Both the position numbers and the translations under genes were made by a program. The notes beneath the pieces were generated by a model. It was given only the letters and a program-made list of their open reading frames with translations, ran no database searches and had not been told where the DNA came from. 64,000 nucleotides of DNA from Rhizobium sp. Leaf371 (lineage in GTDB: Bacteria; Pseudomonadota; Alphaproteobacteria; Rhizobiales; Rhizobiaceae). Each line of letters opens with the position of its first letter. Position 1 is the first letter of the stretch. The stretch is from NCBI RefSeq assembly GCF_001424045.1, contig NZ_LMQB01000003.1:203954-267953 (forward strand). The letters are read 5' to 3'. Of the stretch, positions 27,308-35,311 are shown piece by piece.

Positions 27308-28423
27308 ATGCCTGCAGAGTTCATCAGCGTTACCTTTCCGAACGAAAGCAACGACCTCCACCCCCAGCCGGAGCTGCCGATCGATCCCGCCTATCTGCAG
27401 CGCTATGCGCGCACGCTCGATGATTACGGCTTCAACTACACGCTGGTCCCCTACGCATCGTCGTCCTTTGACCCCTTCACCATCGGCGCGACGATCCTTG
27501 CGCACACGAAGAACATCAACATCATCGTCGCGCTCAGGCCGAACACCGTCTATCCCACGGTCGCGGCGAAAGCGCTCGCCACGCTCGACCAGCTGAGCGG
27601 CGGCCGTGTCGTCGTCCACTTCATTGCCGGCGGCAGCGACGAGGAGCAGGCCCGCGAGGGCGATTTCCTCAACAAGGAAGAGCGCTATGCGCGGCAGGAG
27701 GAGTATATCCGCATTCTCCGCCTCGCCTGGAGCGCCACCGAGCCCTTCGACTTCGACGGGACATACTACCAGTTCAAGCAGTTCCGCAGCGCCGTCCGCC
27801 CGACCAAGGGGCATATTCCCATCTCGCTCGGCGGCTCGTCGGATGCCGCCTACCGCATCGGCGGGTCGCTCTGCGACATCTTCGGCCTCTGGGGCGAGCC
27901 GCTGGCCGAGACCAAGCAACAGATCGACCGGGTCTACGAGGAGGCCGCCAAGGCCGGCCGGACGGACCGGCCGCGCATCTGGGTCACCTTCCGCCCGATC
28001 ATCGCCGAAACCGACGAACTGGCCTGGGTGAAGGCCCATGCGGTGCTCGACCAGCTCAATGCCAACCGTGAAAAGGGGCTGTCCCGCAAGCCCGTCTCGG
28101 CTGCGCCGCCGGCCAATGTCGGCTCGCAGCGGCTCCTCGATATCGCCGCGCGCGGCCATGTCCACGACCGGGCGCTCTGGTACCCCACCGTCACCGCCAC
28201 CAATGCAAGCGGTGCGACCACGGCTCTCGTCGGCTCCCCGCAGACCATTGCGGACTCCATTCTCGACTACATCGATCTCGGCGCCGATCTAATCTCGATC
28301 CGCGGCTATGACAATTACAACGACGCGGTGGACTATGGCCGCTACGTCCTGCCGCTCGTGCGGGAAGGTCTCCGCGCCCGGGAAGAGGCTGGCAGCGCCG
28401 CGGACAAGAAGGCTGCAGCTTGA
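27308..28423 (+). CDS. LLM-class alkanesulfonate monooxygenase-like protein
   Basis: SsuD/MsuD-like flavin monooxygenase of 371 residues. The core is recognisable: ALRPNTVYPTVAAKALATLD, LSGGRVVVHFIAGGSDEEQ, EEYIRILRLAW, PISLGGSSDAAYRIGG and FGLWGEPLAETKQQI. Such enzymes cleave C-S bonds of sulfonates with FMNH2 and O2. It is not typical SsuD, since the [13 protein letters not shown] Cys loop is replaced by VPYASSSFDPFT. It starts a four-gene unit (LLM, SfnB-like, PanE-like, LLM) behind its own dyad and promoter. Confidence 0.86.
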   Translation: MPAEFISVTFPNESNDLHPQPELPIDPAYLQRYARTLDDYGFNYTLVPYASSSFDPFTIGATILAHTKNINIIVALRPNTVYPTVAAKALATLDQLSGGRVVVHFIAGGSDEEQAREGDFLNKEERYARQEEYIRILRLAWSATEPFDFDGTYYQFKQFRSAVRPTKGHIPISLGGSSDAAYRIGGSLCDIFGLWGEPLAETKQQIDRVYEEAAKAGRTDRPRIWVTFRPIIAETDELAWVKAHAVLDQLNANREKGLSRKPVSAAPPANVGSQRLLDIAARGHVHDRALWYPTVTATNASGATTALVGSPQTIADSILDYIDLGADLISIRGYDNYNDAVDYGRYVLPLVREGLRAREEAGSAADKKAAA

Positions 28424-28545
28424 CCCGCGCTGCGGCAACCGGACGCCTTCCCGCGCCCGATCTGCCGACGCCGCAGGTGCATCTTTCTCCTTCCGATCCC
28501 GATGCGCCTGCCGGATGTTTTCCTGAAAGCCAGAAGGCCCGCCCC

Positions 28546-29829
28546 ATGTCCCGTCCGCTTCCCCTTGCCAAAGCCTTCGTTTCCGAAGCGTCCTCTCCGG
28601 ATGCGCCGGTTTCCGGTGCGCCCGCCTCGAATACGCCTGCCTCCCATACGCTTGCCTCCCCCAAGCTTGTCGCCGAGGCCACCGTCCGGGCTGTCGCGGA
28701 CGCCGCACCGGAGGCGGACGGTTCCGGTCGGTTTCCCTGGGCGGGGATCAACGCCGTCCACCGCAGCGGCCTGCTGGATCACACCGTCGCCACCCGCTAT
28801 GGCGGGCGCGGCGGTACGCTGCTTGATGCCGCCACCATTCTTGCGGCGCTCGGACGCGGCGATCCCTCCGTTGCCCTGATCAGCGCCATGACGCTCTTCA
28901 CCCATCTCGGTCAGGCGGCCAAAAGCAACTGGCCGGACGATCTCTACCGGCGGCTGCTTGCCGAGGCCAAGGCGCGGCCGCTGCTCCTCAATGCCGCCCG
29001 CGTCGAGCCGGACCTCGGCTCGCCCGCGCGCGGCGGTCTGCCGGCGACGATCGCCCGCCGCACGGCGAGGGGCTGGTCGATCTCCGGTCGCAAGCGCTTC
29101 GTCACCGGCGCCCACGGCCTCACGCATTTCCTCGTCTGGGCACACACCGACGAGACGCCCGCGCGCGTCGGCACCTTCGTCGTGCCCAACGGACTGCCCG
29201 GGATCGAGGTGATCGAGAACTGGAGCAGCCTCGGCATGCGCGCCAGCGGCTCGCACGACGTCGCCTACACCGATGTCGAGATCCCCGCCGAAAACGGGCT
29301 CGATCTGGTCGATCCCGCGATCGCCCAGCAGGACAACCGCGCCCATGCCGGCATGACGCTCGCGCTCACGGCGCTCTATCTCGGCGTCGCCGAAGCCGCG
29401 CAGGACGCCTTCATCCGCTTTGCGCAGACGCGCGTTCCCACCAATCTCGGCCATCCCATCGCCCGCACGGAGCGCTTCGTGACGCTTTCGGGCGAGATCG
29501 ACCTGCTGGTGTCGGGTGCGCGACAGCTGATCTTCGACGCGCTCGCCCACCGCGCCGACGACACCGAGGCGCTGATCCGTGCGCGCCTGCTGGCCGGCCG
29601 GCAATTGCGCGATGCGGTGCAGATCGCCGTGCGCGGCATCGGCAATCCGGGCCTCGGCGCCGATCTCGGCCTGGAGCGTCATTTCCGCGACATCCAGTTC
29701 GTGCTCGTCCACGCCCCGCAGGAGGATACCTCCCTCGCCCTCCTCGGCCGCAGCGCCTATGACCGCGCAGCAAAACTGCGCGACGATGCATCTGCCGCAG
29801 CGCCCCTTCCCGCCCGGAAAACCGCATGA
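28546..29829 (+). CDS. SfnB-like acyl-CoA-dehydrogenase-fold flavin oxidoreductase
   Basis: Flavoenzyme of 427 residues if it starts at the ATG at 28546, which has AGAAGG upstream. A TTG at 28420, overlapping the previous stop, would add 42 low-complexity residues. After a Pro/Ala/Ser-rich N-terminus built from a 15-bp repeat come RYGGRGGTLLDAATILAALG, ISGRKRFVTGAHGLTHFLVW, ENWSSLGMRASGSHDVAYTDV and GNPGLGADLGLERHFRDIQF. It lacks the THTLHDPV ending of the other two intact paralogues, so it belongs to a different branch of the family. It probably acts with the LLM enzymes of its operon. Confidence 0.8.
   Translation: MSRPLPLAKAFVSEASSPDAPVSGAPASNTPASHTLASPKLVAEATVRAVADAAPEADGSGRFPWAGINAVHRSGLLDHTVATRYGGRGGTLLDAATILAALGRGDPSVALISAMTLFTHLGQAAKSNWPDDLYRRLLAEAKARPLLLNAARVEPDLGSPARGGLPATIARRTARGWSISGRKRFVTGAHGLTHFLVWAHTDETPARVGTFVVPNGLPGIEVIENWSSLGMRASGSHDVAYTDVEIPAENGLDLVDPAIAQQDNRAHAGMTLALTALYLGVAEAAQDAFIRFAQTRVPTNLGHPIARTERFVTLSGEIDLLVSGARQLIFDALAHRADDTEALIRARLLAGRQLRDAVQIAVRGIGNPGLGADLGLERHFRDIQFVLVHAPQEDTSLALLGRSAYDRAAKLRDDASAAAPLPARKTA
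28600..28659 (+). repeat. 15-bp tandem repeat, four diverged copies, in frame
   Basis: Units start at 28600, 28615, 28630 and 28645 and encode DAPVS, GAPAS, NTPAS and HTLAS near the N-terminus of the SfnB-like protein. The last two units differ at only two positions. A looser fifth unit (28585-28599, EASSP) may precede them. Confidence 0.75.
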
Positions 29830-29923
29830 GGCGGCTCGGCTTGCAGCTCGGCTTCCCTTGCTCCCGGAGACCCCCTCAGACAGCGACGGGTTACAATCGA
29901 GCGACCCGCCCCGACGCCATCGG

Positions 29924-30907
29924 ATGTCCATGACCCGCTACATCATCATCGGCGCCGGCGCCGTCGGCGCAAGCCTTGCCGCCGAATTCGAGACGCATGG
30001 CATCGCCTATGTCCTTGTCGGGCGCGGTGCGCAGATCGCGCATATCGTCCGCCACGGCCTGACCTATCGCCGCCCGCAGGCCACGCGCCAGATCCGGCTT
30101 CAGGCCGTCGACAGCGCGACGCCACCGGCACTGAGGCCGGACGATCGCCTCGTCCTGACCGTCAAGACGCAGGACGTGGAGGCGGCGACCGAATTCTGGG
30201 CGTGGCAGCCGGTGGACGGCGGCGGACTGGCATCCGACCTGCCGCTGGTGACGGTGCAGAACGGGCTGGCGGCCGAGGACATCGCGCTACGGCGTTTCTC
30301 CCGTCTCTATGCCGCCAGCATCAAGATCCCGGCCCGCTACACGGTGACCGGCGAAGTCGTGGTCGGCGGCATGCCGAACCTCGGCGTCGTGACGCTCGGC
30401 CGCTATCCCCACGGCCTCGACGACACCGCCCGTGCCATCGCCGCCGATCTCGCGACAGCGGGCTATCTGACGGAAGCGCGCGCCGACATCGTCCGGTGGA
30501 AAGCGGAGAAGCTGATCCACAACGTGACCAACGCCACGGAACTCTTCGACGCGACGCCGGAGGCCCGCGCTGCCTTTGCCGGCGGCGTCGCCGACGAGGC
30601 GCGCACGGTGCTTGCGGCTGCCGGCCTCGACCCGGCGCACCCTTCCGAACGGACGGTCGATATCTCCGGCTGGCATGTCGCAGAGGACAGCGGCATCGAG
30701 CGGGGGCAGCAATCGACATGGCAGAGCTTTACGCGCGGCACCTCGAGCGAGGTCGATTATCTCAACGGCGAAATCGTCCGCCTCGCCCGCCTCAACGGCA
30801 TCCCCGCGCCGCACAATGCGGCGCTGCAACAGGCCGTCGCCCGGCTGGCGCGGAATGGTGGGCAGCCGGGATCGGTGGCGCTCGAGGCGGTCAATGGCGG
30901 GGCGTGA
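29924..30907 (+). CDS. Ketopantoate reductase-like NAD(P)H oxidoreductase (PanE/ApbA family)
   Basis: Rossmann-fold reductase of 327 residues (ATG at 29924 or 29930). The N-terminus RYIIIGAGAVGASLAAEFE is the ApbA nucleotide site, here GAGAVG. Further family blocks are VLTVKTQDVEAATEFW, VTVQNGLAAEDIAL and the C-terminal active-site stretch KAEKLIHNVTNA with the catalytic Lys. Late residues STWQSFTRGTSSEVDYLNGEI match the PanE dimer/substrate region. In this operon it probably reduces an oxo-acid or aldehyde made by monooxygenases, rather than making pantoate; that is inference. A nearby panB or panC gene is not present. Confidence 0.82.
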   Translation: MSMTRYIIIGAGAVGASLAAEFETHGIAYVLVGRGAQIAHIVRHGLTYRRPQATRQIRLQAVDSATPPALRPDDRLVLTVKTQDVEAATEFWAWQPVDGGGLASDLPLVTVQNGLAAEDIALRRFSRLYAASIKIPARYTVTGEVVVGGMPNLGVVTLGRYPHGLDDTARAIAADLATAGYLTEARADIVRWKAEKLIHNVTNATELFDATPEARAAFAGGVADEARTVLAAAGLDPAHPSERTVDISGWHVAEDSGIERGQQSTWQSFTRGTSSEVDYLNGEIVRLARLNGIPAPHNAALQQAVARLARNGGQPGSVALEAVNGGA

Positions 30908-30973
30908 GCCGGATGTCCCGGACATCGCGGTCGCCGCATGCGGGCGTGCCCGGTCTAACGGAAGAGGTTGAGG

Positions 30974-32044
30974 ATGGCGGGCGGGTCCGAGTTTCTCTGG
31001 TACATCCCGAACGATATCAAGGCGGGTCATCGCGGCGATGTGGCCGTCGAGGGGCATGACAGCCTGGAGAGCCTGACCGCGCAGGCGACCGCGCTCGAGG
31101 AAAACGGCTGGACCGGCGCGCTGATCGGCACCGGCTGGGGCCGGCCGGATACGTTCACGGTCGCAACCGCGCTCGTCGCGCGGACGACGACCTTCGAGCC
31201 GTTGATCGCCGTGCGCCCCGGCTATTGGTCGCCCGCGCATTTCGCGGCGTCCGCCGCAACGCTCGACCGGCTGAGCGGCGGCCGCGTCCGCATCAACATC
31301 GTCTCCGGCAAGGACGATCCTGCCGCCTATGGCGACAGCGAGGGCGACCAGCAGGCGCGCTACGACCGGACGAAAGAATTCATGCGGCTCGTGCGCCGGC
31401 TCTGGACCGAGGAAGACGTGACCCATGCCGGCCGCTCTTTCCAGGTGTCCGGCTCCACCGTGCAGCCGCGGATCGCGGCACGGGGCGACCGCCTGCATCC
31501 AAGGCTGTATTTCGGCGGCGCGTCGCAAGCAGCCGAATATGTGGCGGCGACGGAGGCCGACGTCCAGCTGTTCTGGGGGGAGCCGCTCGCCGATATCGCC
31601 GAGCGCATCGCACGCCTGAAGGCGCTCGGCGCCCTGCTCGACCGCGATCTCCCGCCGCTCGCCTTCGGCCTGCGCATCACCACCGTCGTCCGCGAGACGC
31701 GGGAGGCGGCCTGGGCGGATGCCGAGGCCAGGGTCGATCGCATGGCCGCGGGCCAGGCCGGCAGCTGGCAGGACCATCGCACCGTCGCCTATGGCCAGCA
31801 GCGCCTGAACGACCTTGCCGCCCGCGGTGACGTGCTGGACGACATCCTCTACACGCGGCCCGGCCGTCACGGCGGCGGCGGTGCCGGCACGACTTGGCTC
31901 GTGGGCACGGCGCAGGACGTCGCCAGCGCGCTTCGAAAATACCGGGATCTCGGCATCTCCCAGTTCATCCTCTCCGACACGCCCTACCGCAGCGAAAGCG
32001 AGCGACAGGGCAGGACGCTCCTTCCCCTTCTCGCGGACGGCTGA
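30974..32044 (+). CDS. LLM-class alkanesulfonate monooxygenase-like protein
   Basis: SsuD-like flavin monooxygenase of 356 residues from the ATG at 30974, preceded by a GAAGAGGTTGAGG ribosome-binding stretch; a TTG at 30968 is also possible. It has FLWYIPNDIKAGHRGD, LIAVRPGYWSPAHFAAS, LDRLSGGRVRINIVSGKDDP, LYFGGASQAAEYVAATEADV and GGGGAGTTWLVGTAQDVA. These are typical of sulfonate/sulfone LLM enzymes using FMNH2. It is the last gene of the organosulfur run before a 291-bp gap. Confidence 0.87.
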   Translation: MAGGSEFLWYIPNDIKAGHRGDVAVEGHDSLESLTAQATALEENGWTGALIGTGWGRPDTFTVATALVARTTTFEPLIAVRPGYWSPAHFAASAATLDRLSGGRVRINIVSGKDDPAAYGDSEGDQQARYDRTKEFMRLVRRLWTEEDVTHAGRSFQVSGSTVQPRIAARGDRLHPRLYFGGASQAAEYVAATEADVQLFWGEPLADIAERIARLKALGALLDRDLPPLAFGLRITTVVRETREAAWADAEARVDRMAAGQAGSWQDHRTVAYGQQRLNDLAARGDVLDDILYTRPGRHGGGGAGTTWLVGTAQDVASALRKYRDLGISQFILSDTPYRSESERQGRTLLPLLADG

Positions 32045-32335
32045 TCCCGGCGCTCCCGATCGAGCCCCAGCATCGCCTTTTCCGTCACGCCCCCTTCATC
32101 GATCGCAGGCATTGATCGCAGGCACAGTGTCACATCGTCAACGGCGATCACCGAGGTTACGGTGTCATGCATTGCCGGGAGACGGGCTGGCACTGTATAG
32201 CTGGGGCTGTCGACGTTCCTCGCGCGATCTGTTTTCGGTTCGATGCGAGGTCGGAGGGAGTGGCCGGCTCATCGGCGACCCGGACAGTGAGGTCAGCAAG
32301 CTTCATGTCGTCCCGACGCATTCAAAGGACCTGTT
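32045..32335. other. Intergenic gap, no gene seen
   Basis: These 291 bases show no convincing frame on either strand. They must hold the promoter of the CorC-type gene; AAAGGA at about 32324-32329 is its likely ribosome-binding site. A 12-base near-direct repeat, GATCGCAGGCA, occurs twice near 32100-32123. Confidence 0.5.
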
Positions 32336-33625
32336 TTGTTAACCGAAATATCGATCGTCGTGCTTCTGACGCTGCTCAATGGCGTGCTCGCGATGTCTGA
32401 ACTCGCCGTCGTCTCCTCCCGCCCCGTCAGGCTGAAACTGCTGGCCGAGCAAGGCAACAAGGGTGCGGCCATGGCCATCCGCCTTGCAGAGGACCCCGGC
32501 CGCTTTCTGTCCACGGTCCAGATCGGCATCACCCTCGTCGGCGTGCTCTCGGGCGCCTTTTCCGGCGCGACGCTCGGTGCGCGGCTGGCGGGCTGGCTCG
32601 AACTCCAGGGCCTGTCGAAGGGCATGGCCGATGGCTTCGGCGTCGGCTCCGTGGTCGTCGCCATCACCTATCTCTCCCTGATCATCGGCGAACTGGTGCC
32701 CAAGCAGATCGCGCTCCGGGCTCCCGAAGCGGTCGCATCCAAGGTTGCGCCGGCGATGGTGGTGCTGTCAAAGGTCGCCCTGCCGCTCGTCTGGCTCCTC
32801 AACGCCTCCGGCAAGGCGGTCCTCGCGCTTCTCGGCCAGAAAGGCGAAACGGACGAGAGGATGTCGGACGAAGAGATCCGCACGGTTCTCGCCGAGGCCC
32901 ATACGGCCGGCGTGATCGAGGCCGAGGAATCCGAGATGATCTCGGGCGTCATGCGGCTTGCCGACCGGACGGCGCGCGGACTGATGACGCCGCGCCGGGA
33001 GGTCGAGGTGGTCGATATCGAAGACGATCTGCTCGAGATCCGGGAGCAGCTCCGCAGCTCGAACCGGTCGCGCCTTCCCGTCCGCAACGGCTCCTCGGAC
33101 GAGATCGTCGGCGTTCTCTTCGTCAAGGACGCGCTCGATGCCTTCCTCCAGGGGACCGATCTCGACGTCCGCACCATCATGCGCGACGCACCCGTCGTTT
33201 CCGACCGGGCTGGCGCGATCGACGTCGTCCAGGCGCTGCGCAAGTCCTCGGCGCACATGGTTCTGGTCTATGACGAATATGGACATTTCGAGGGTATCGT
33301 CACCTCCGGCGACGTGCTGGAAGCCATCACGGGCGCATTTCAGGTCGATGAGGGCGACGAACCGGCCGTCGTCGAGCGCGAAGACGGATCCTTTCTCGTC
33401 GCCGGCTGGATGCCGATCGACGAGTTCGCCGACGAGATGGGGTTCCAGTTCGAGAGCGAGCCCGGATACGAGACCGTGGCGGGCTTCGTCATCGATGAAC
33501 TCGGCCGCCTTCCCTCGCTCGGCGAGCACCTGACGACGCGGGACTGGTATTTCGAAGTCATCGATCTCGACGGTCGTCGCATCGACAAGCTGCTGGTCCG
33601 CAAGCCATCGGGCAGCGGCGGCTGA
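32336..33625 (+). CDS. CNNM/CorC-type membrane protein with CBS domains (hemolysin-like UPF0053)
   Basis: Membrane protein of 429 residues using a TTG start (32336), chosen because MLTEISIVVLLTLLNGVLAMSELAVVSSRPVRL aligns with the usual family N-terminus and AAAGGA precedes it. It has a DUF21/CNNM membrane domain (about residues 1-190) with TVQIGITLVGVLSGAF-type segments and ELVPKQIALRAPE. A CBS pair follows (MTPRREVEVVDIEDD, SRLPVRNGSSDEIVGVLFVKD, MVLVYDEYGHFEGIVT). A CorC_HlyC domain closes the protein (WMPIDEFADEMGF, ETVAGFVIDELGRLP). These proteins are linked to Mg/Co efflux or membrane stress. It is unrelated to the sulfur genes around it. Confidence 0.92.
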   Translation: MLTEISIVVLLTLLNGVLAMSELAVVSSRPVRLKLLAEQGNKGAAMAIRLAEDPGRFLSTVQIGITLVGVLSGAFSGATLGARLAGWLELQGLSKGMADGFGVGSVVVAITYLSLIIGELVPKQIALRAPEAVASKVAPAMVVLSKVALPLVWLLNASGKAVLALLGQKGETDERMSDEEIRTVLAEAHTAGVIEAEESEMISGVMRLADRTARGLMTPRREVEVVDIEDDLLEIREQLRSSNRSRLPVRNGSSDEIVGVLFVKDALDAFLQGTDLDVRTIMRDAPVVSDRAGAIDVVQALRKSSAHMVLVYDEYGHFEGIVTSGDVLEAITGAFQVDEGDEPAVVEREDGSFLVAGWMPIDEFADEMGFQFESEPGYETVAGFVIDELGRLPSLGEHLTTRDWYFEVIDLDGRRIDKLLVRKPSGSGG

Positions 33626-33633
33626 CGAGACAC

Positions 33634-33653
33634 GAGGGGGCGCGAGCCCCCTC
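33634..33653. terminator. Perfect 8-bp hairpin with GCGA tetraloop
   Basis: GAGGGGGC pairs with GCCCCCTC around GCGA (a GNRA loop), nine bases after the CorC stop codon and between two convergent genes. A long T-run is lacking, so termination may be partial. Confidence 0.65.
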
Positions 33654-33754
33654 CCGATACGGGCCCCCTCTCCTGAAGAGCATGACGGTCTCCTAAGGTC
33701 CCCGGCCAGCGTTCCAGGCGGGTAAGGCCCTCTGTCGGTCGTTTCTCGGAAGGG

Positions 33755-35134
33755 TCAGGCGCCGGACGCGTTCGTGGGGAAGCGGTATCCCGCAGCGACG
33801 TGCCGTGGGCCGAGGCGGTCGCCTTCGCCGAACAGTTTCTGCCGGAACGCGCCCTCCGCATAGGATGTCTTGTACAGCCCGCGCTCCTGCAGAACCGGCA
33901 CGACGAAGGCGATGAAGTCCTCGTAGCTTTCCGGGACGACCGTCCGCGTCAGGTTGAAACCGTCGATCTCGCCGTCCTCGATCCAGCTCTGAAGCTCGTC
34001 GGCAACCGCGGCTCCATCGCCGACGATGATCGGATAGCGGCCGCCGATCTTCAGTTCGTTCATCAGGTCTCGCTTGGTCAACCGGCGCTCCTGCGCCAGC
34101 TGGGTTGCCGACTGCATGGCGTTCGATCGGCCGTAGACGATCGGGTCGTCGAGATCGTAAGCGGAGAAATCGATGCCGGTGCTGGCCGAGAAGTGCGCGA
34201 CGCCCGCTTCCGGGTTGGCATGCGCGATATAGTCGGCGAGTTTGGCCTCGGCCGCCTTGCCGGTCGCATCCGTCACGACGGTGATGCCGACGAACAGTTT
34301 CACGTCCTCTGCCCGGCGGCCGGCCGCAACGAACGCCTCTCTCAGCGCACGGGATGCGGTGCGCGCCGCCGTCTTGTCCGCTGCCGTGACGAAAACGCAT
34401 TCCGCGTGGCGGGCGGCAAAGCGCCGGCCGCGCCCGGAGGTGCCGGCCTGATAGAGGACCGGCGTCCGCTGTCGGGACGGCTCCGAGAGATGGGTGCCAT
34501 GCGACCGGTAGAACGGGCCGTCATGCGCGATCCTGCGGACCTTGGACGGGTCGGCAAAGATGCGGGCGGCCCGGTCGAGCCGCACCGCATCGTCATCCCA
34601 GCTTCCCTCCCACAATTTGTAGAGAACCTCGAGATAGTCGTCCGCCTGATCGTAGCGCAGATCGTGCTCCGCCAGCGCATCCTGCCCGAGCGCCCGGGCG
34701 GCGCTGTCGAGGTAGCCTGTCACGACGTTCCAGCCGATGCGGCCATCGGTCAGATGATCCAGCGTCGACATGCGACGGGCGAACAGATAGGGCGGCTCCG
34801 CATTCAGATTGGCCGTGATGCCGAAGCCGAGATGTTTCGTGACGGCCGCCATGCCCGAGACGAGCAGCATGGGATCGTTGACCGGAAGCTGGATCGATTC
34901 CCGCACGGTCAGGTCGCTGGAGCCCTGATAGACATCGTAGACCCCGATGATGTCGGCCAGAAACAGCCCGTCGAACAGCCCCCGTTCCAGGGTTGCCGCC
35001 AGCGATGTCCAGTAGTCGAGCGTCTTGTAGCGATGCGACTGGTCCCGCGGATGCGTCCAGAGACCGTGATTGATATGGCCGACCGCGTTCATGTTGAACG
35101 CATTGAGAAGAATGTGCTTTTTGCCAGATGTCAT
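33755..35134 (-). CDS. NtaA/SnaA/DszA-family FMNH2-dependent monooxygenase
   Basis: LLM flavoenzyme of 459 residues. DszA-like blocks are LLNAFNMNAVGHINHGLWTH at the N-terminus, YWTSLAATLERGLFDGLFLAD, AAVTKHLGFGITANLNAEPP, STLDHLTDGRIGWNVVTGYL and HDLRYDQADDYLEVLYKLWEG. Later come VLYQAGTSGRGRRFAARHAE and DGFNLTRTVVPESYEDFIAFV. DszA opens dibenzothiophene sulfone and relatives oxidise chelators or sulfones. Here it probably cleaves a sulfone or sulfonate. Its ATG overlaps the TGA of a truncated SfnB-like remnant, showing that an operon once lay upstream and was cut away. Confidence 0.88.
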   Translation of the reverse strand: MTSGKKHILLNAFNMNAVGHINHGLWTHPRDQSHRYKTLDYWTSLAATLERGLFDGLFLADIIGVYDVYQGSSDLTVRESIQLPVNDPMLLVSGMAAVTKHLGFGITANLNAEPPYLFARRMSTLDHLTDGRIGWNVVTGYLDSAARALGQDALAEHDLRYDQADDYLEVLYKLWEGSWDDDAVRLDRAARIFADPSKVRRIAHDGPFYRSHGTHLSEPSRQRTPVLYQAGTSGRGRRFAARHAECVFVTAADKTAARTASRALREAFVAAGRRAEDVKLFVGITVVTDATGKAAEAKLADYIAHANPEAGVAHFSASTGIDFSAYDLDDPIVYGRSNAMQSATQLAQERRLTKRDLMNELKIGGRYPIIVGDGAAVADELQSWIEDGEIDGFNLTRTVVPESYEDFIAFVVPVLQERGLYKTSYAEGAFRQKLFGEGDRLGPRHVAAGYRFPTNASGA

Positions 35135-35310
35135 GGTCCTGCCTCGATCGCTCCGTGCCGGGGCGGTCGCTTGCCGTTGAGATGATATCTGCCGACCGCC
35201 TGGTCTCTCCAGCGTACCGGATCGTGCAGCCTGTGGGTACGGACATTGTGCCAGTCTCGGCCGAGATTGTCCTCGCCGAGCGTCGAGCCGGTCCCGGACA
35301 GAGAAACGCG
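35131..35310 (-). pseudogene. C-terminal remnant of an SfnB-like acyl-CoA-dehydrogenase gene
   Basis: The minus-strand frame ending at a TGA at 35131-35133 reads about 59 codons ending in NVRTHRLHDPVRWR, YHLNG and KRPPRHG. This matches the C-terminus of the intact SfnB-like protein at 4793-6040 (NARTHTLHDPVRWK, YHLNG). There is no start codon, and a stop lies just upstream inside the ROK gene at about 35316. The TGA overlaps the DszA-like gene's ATG (ATGA), so the two were once translationally coupled. A deletion or recombination has replaced the 5' part with the ROK gene end. Confidence 0.8.
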
Positions 35311-35311
35311 G

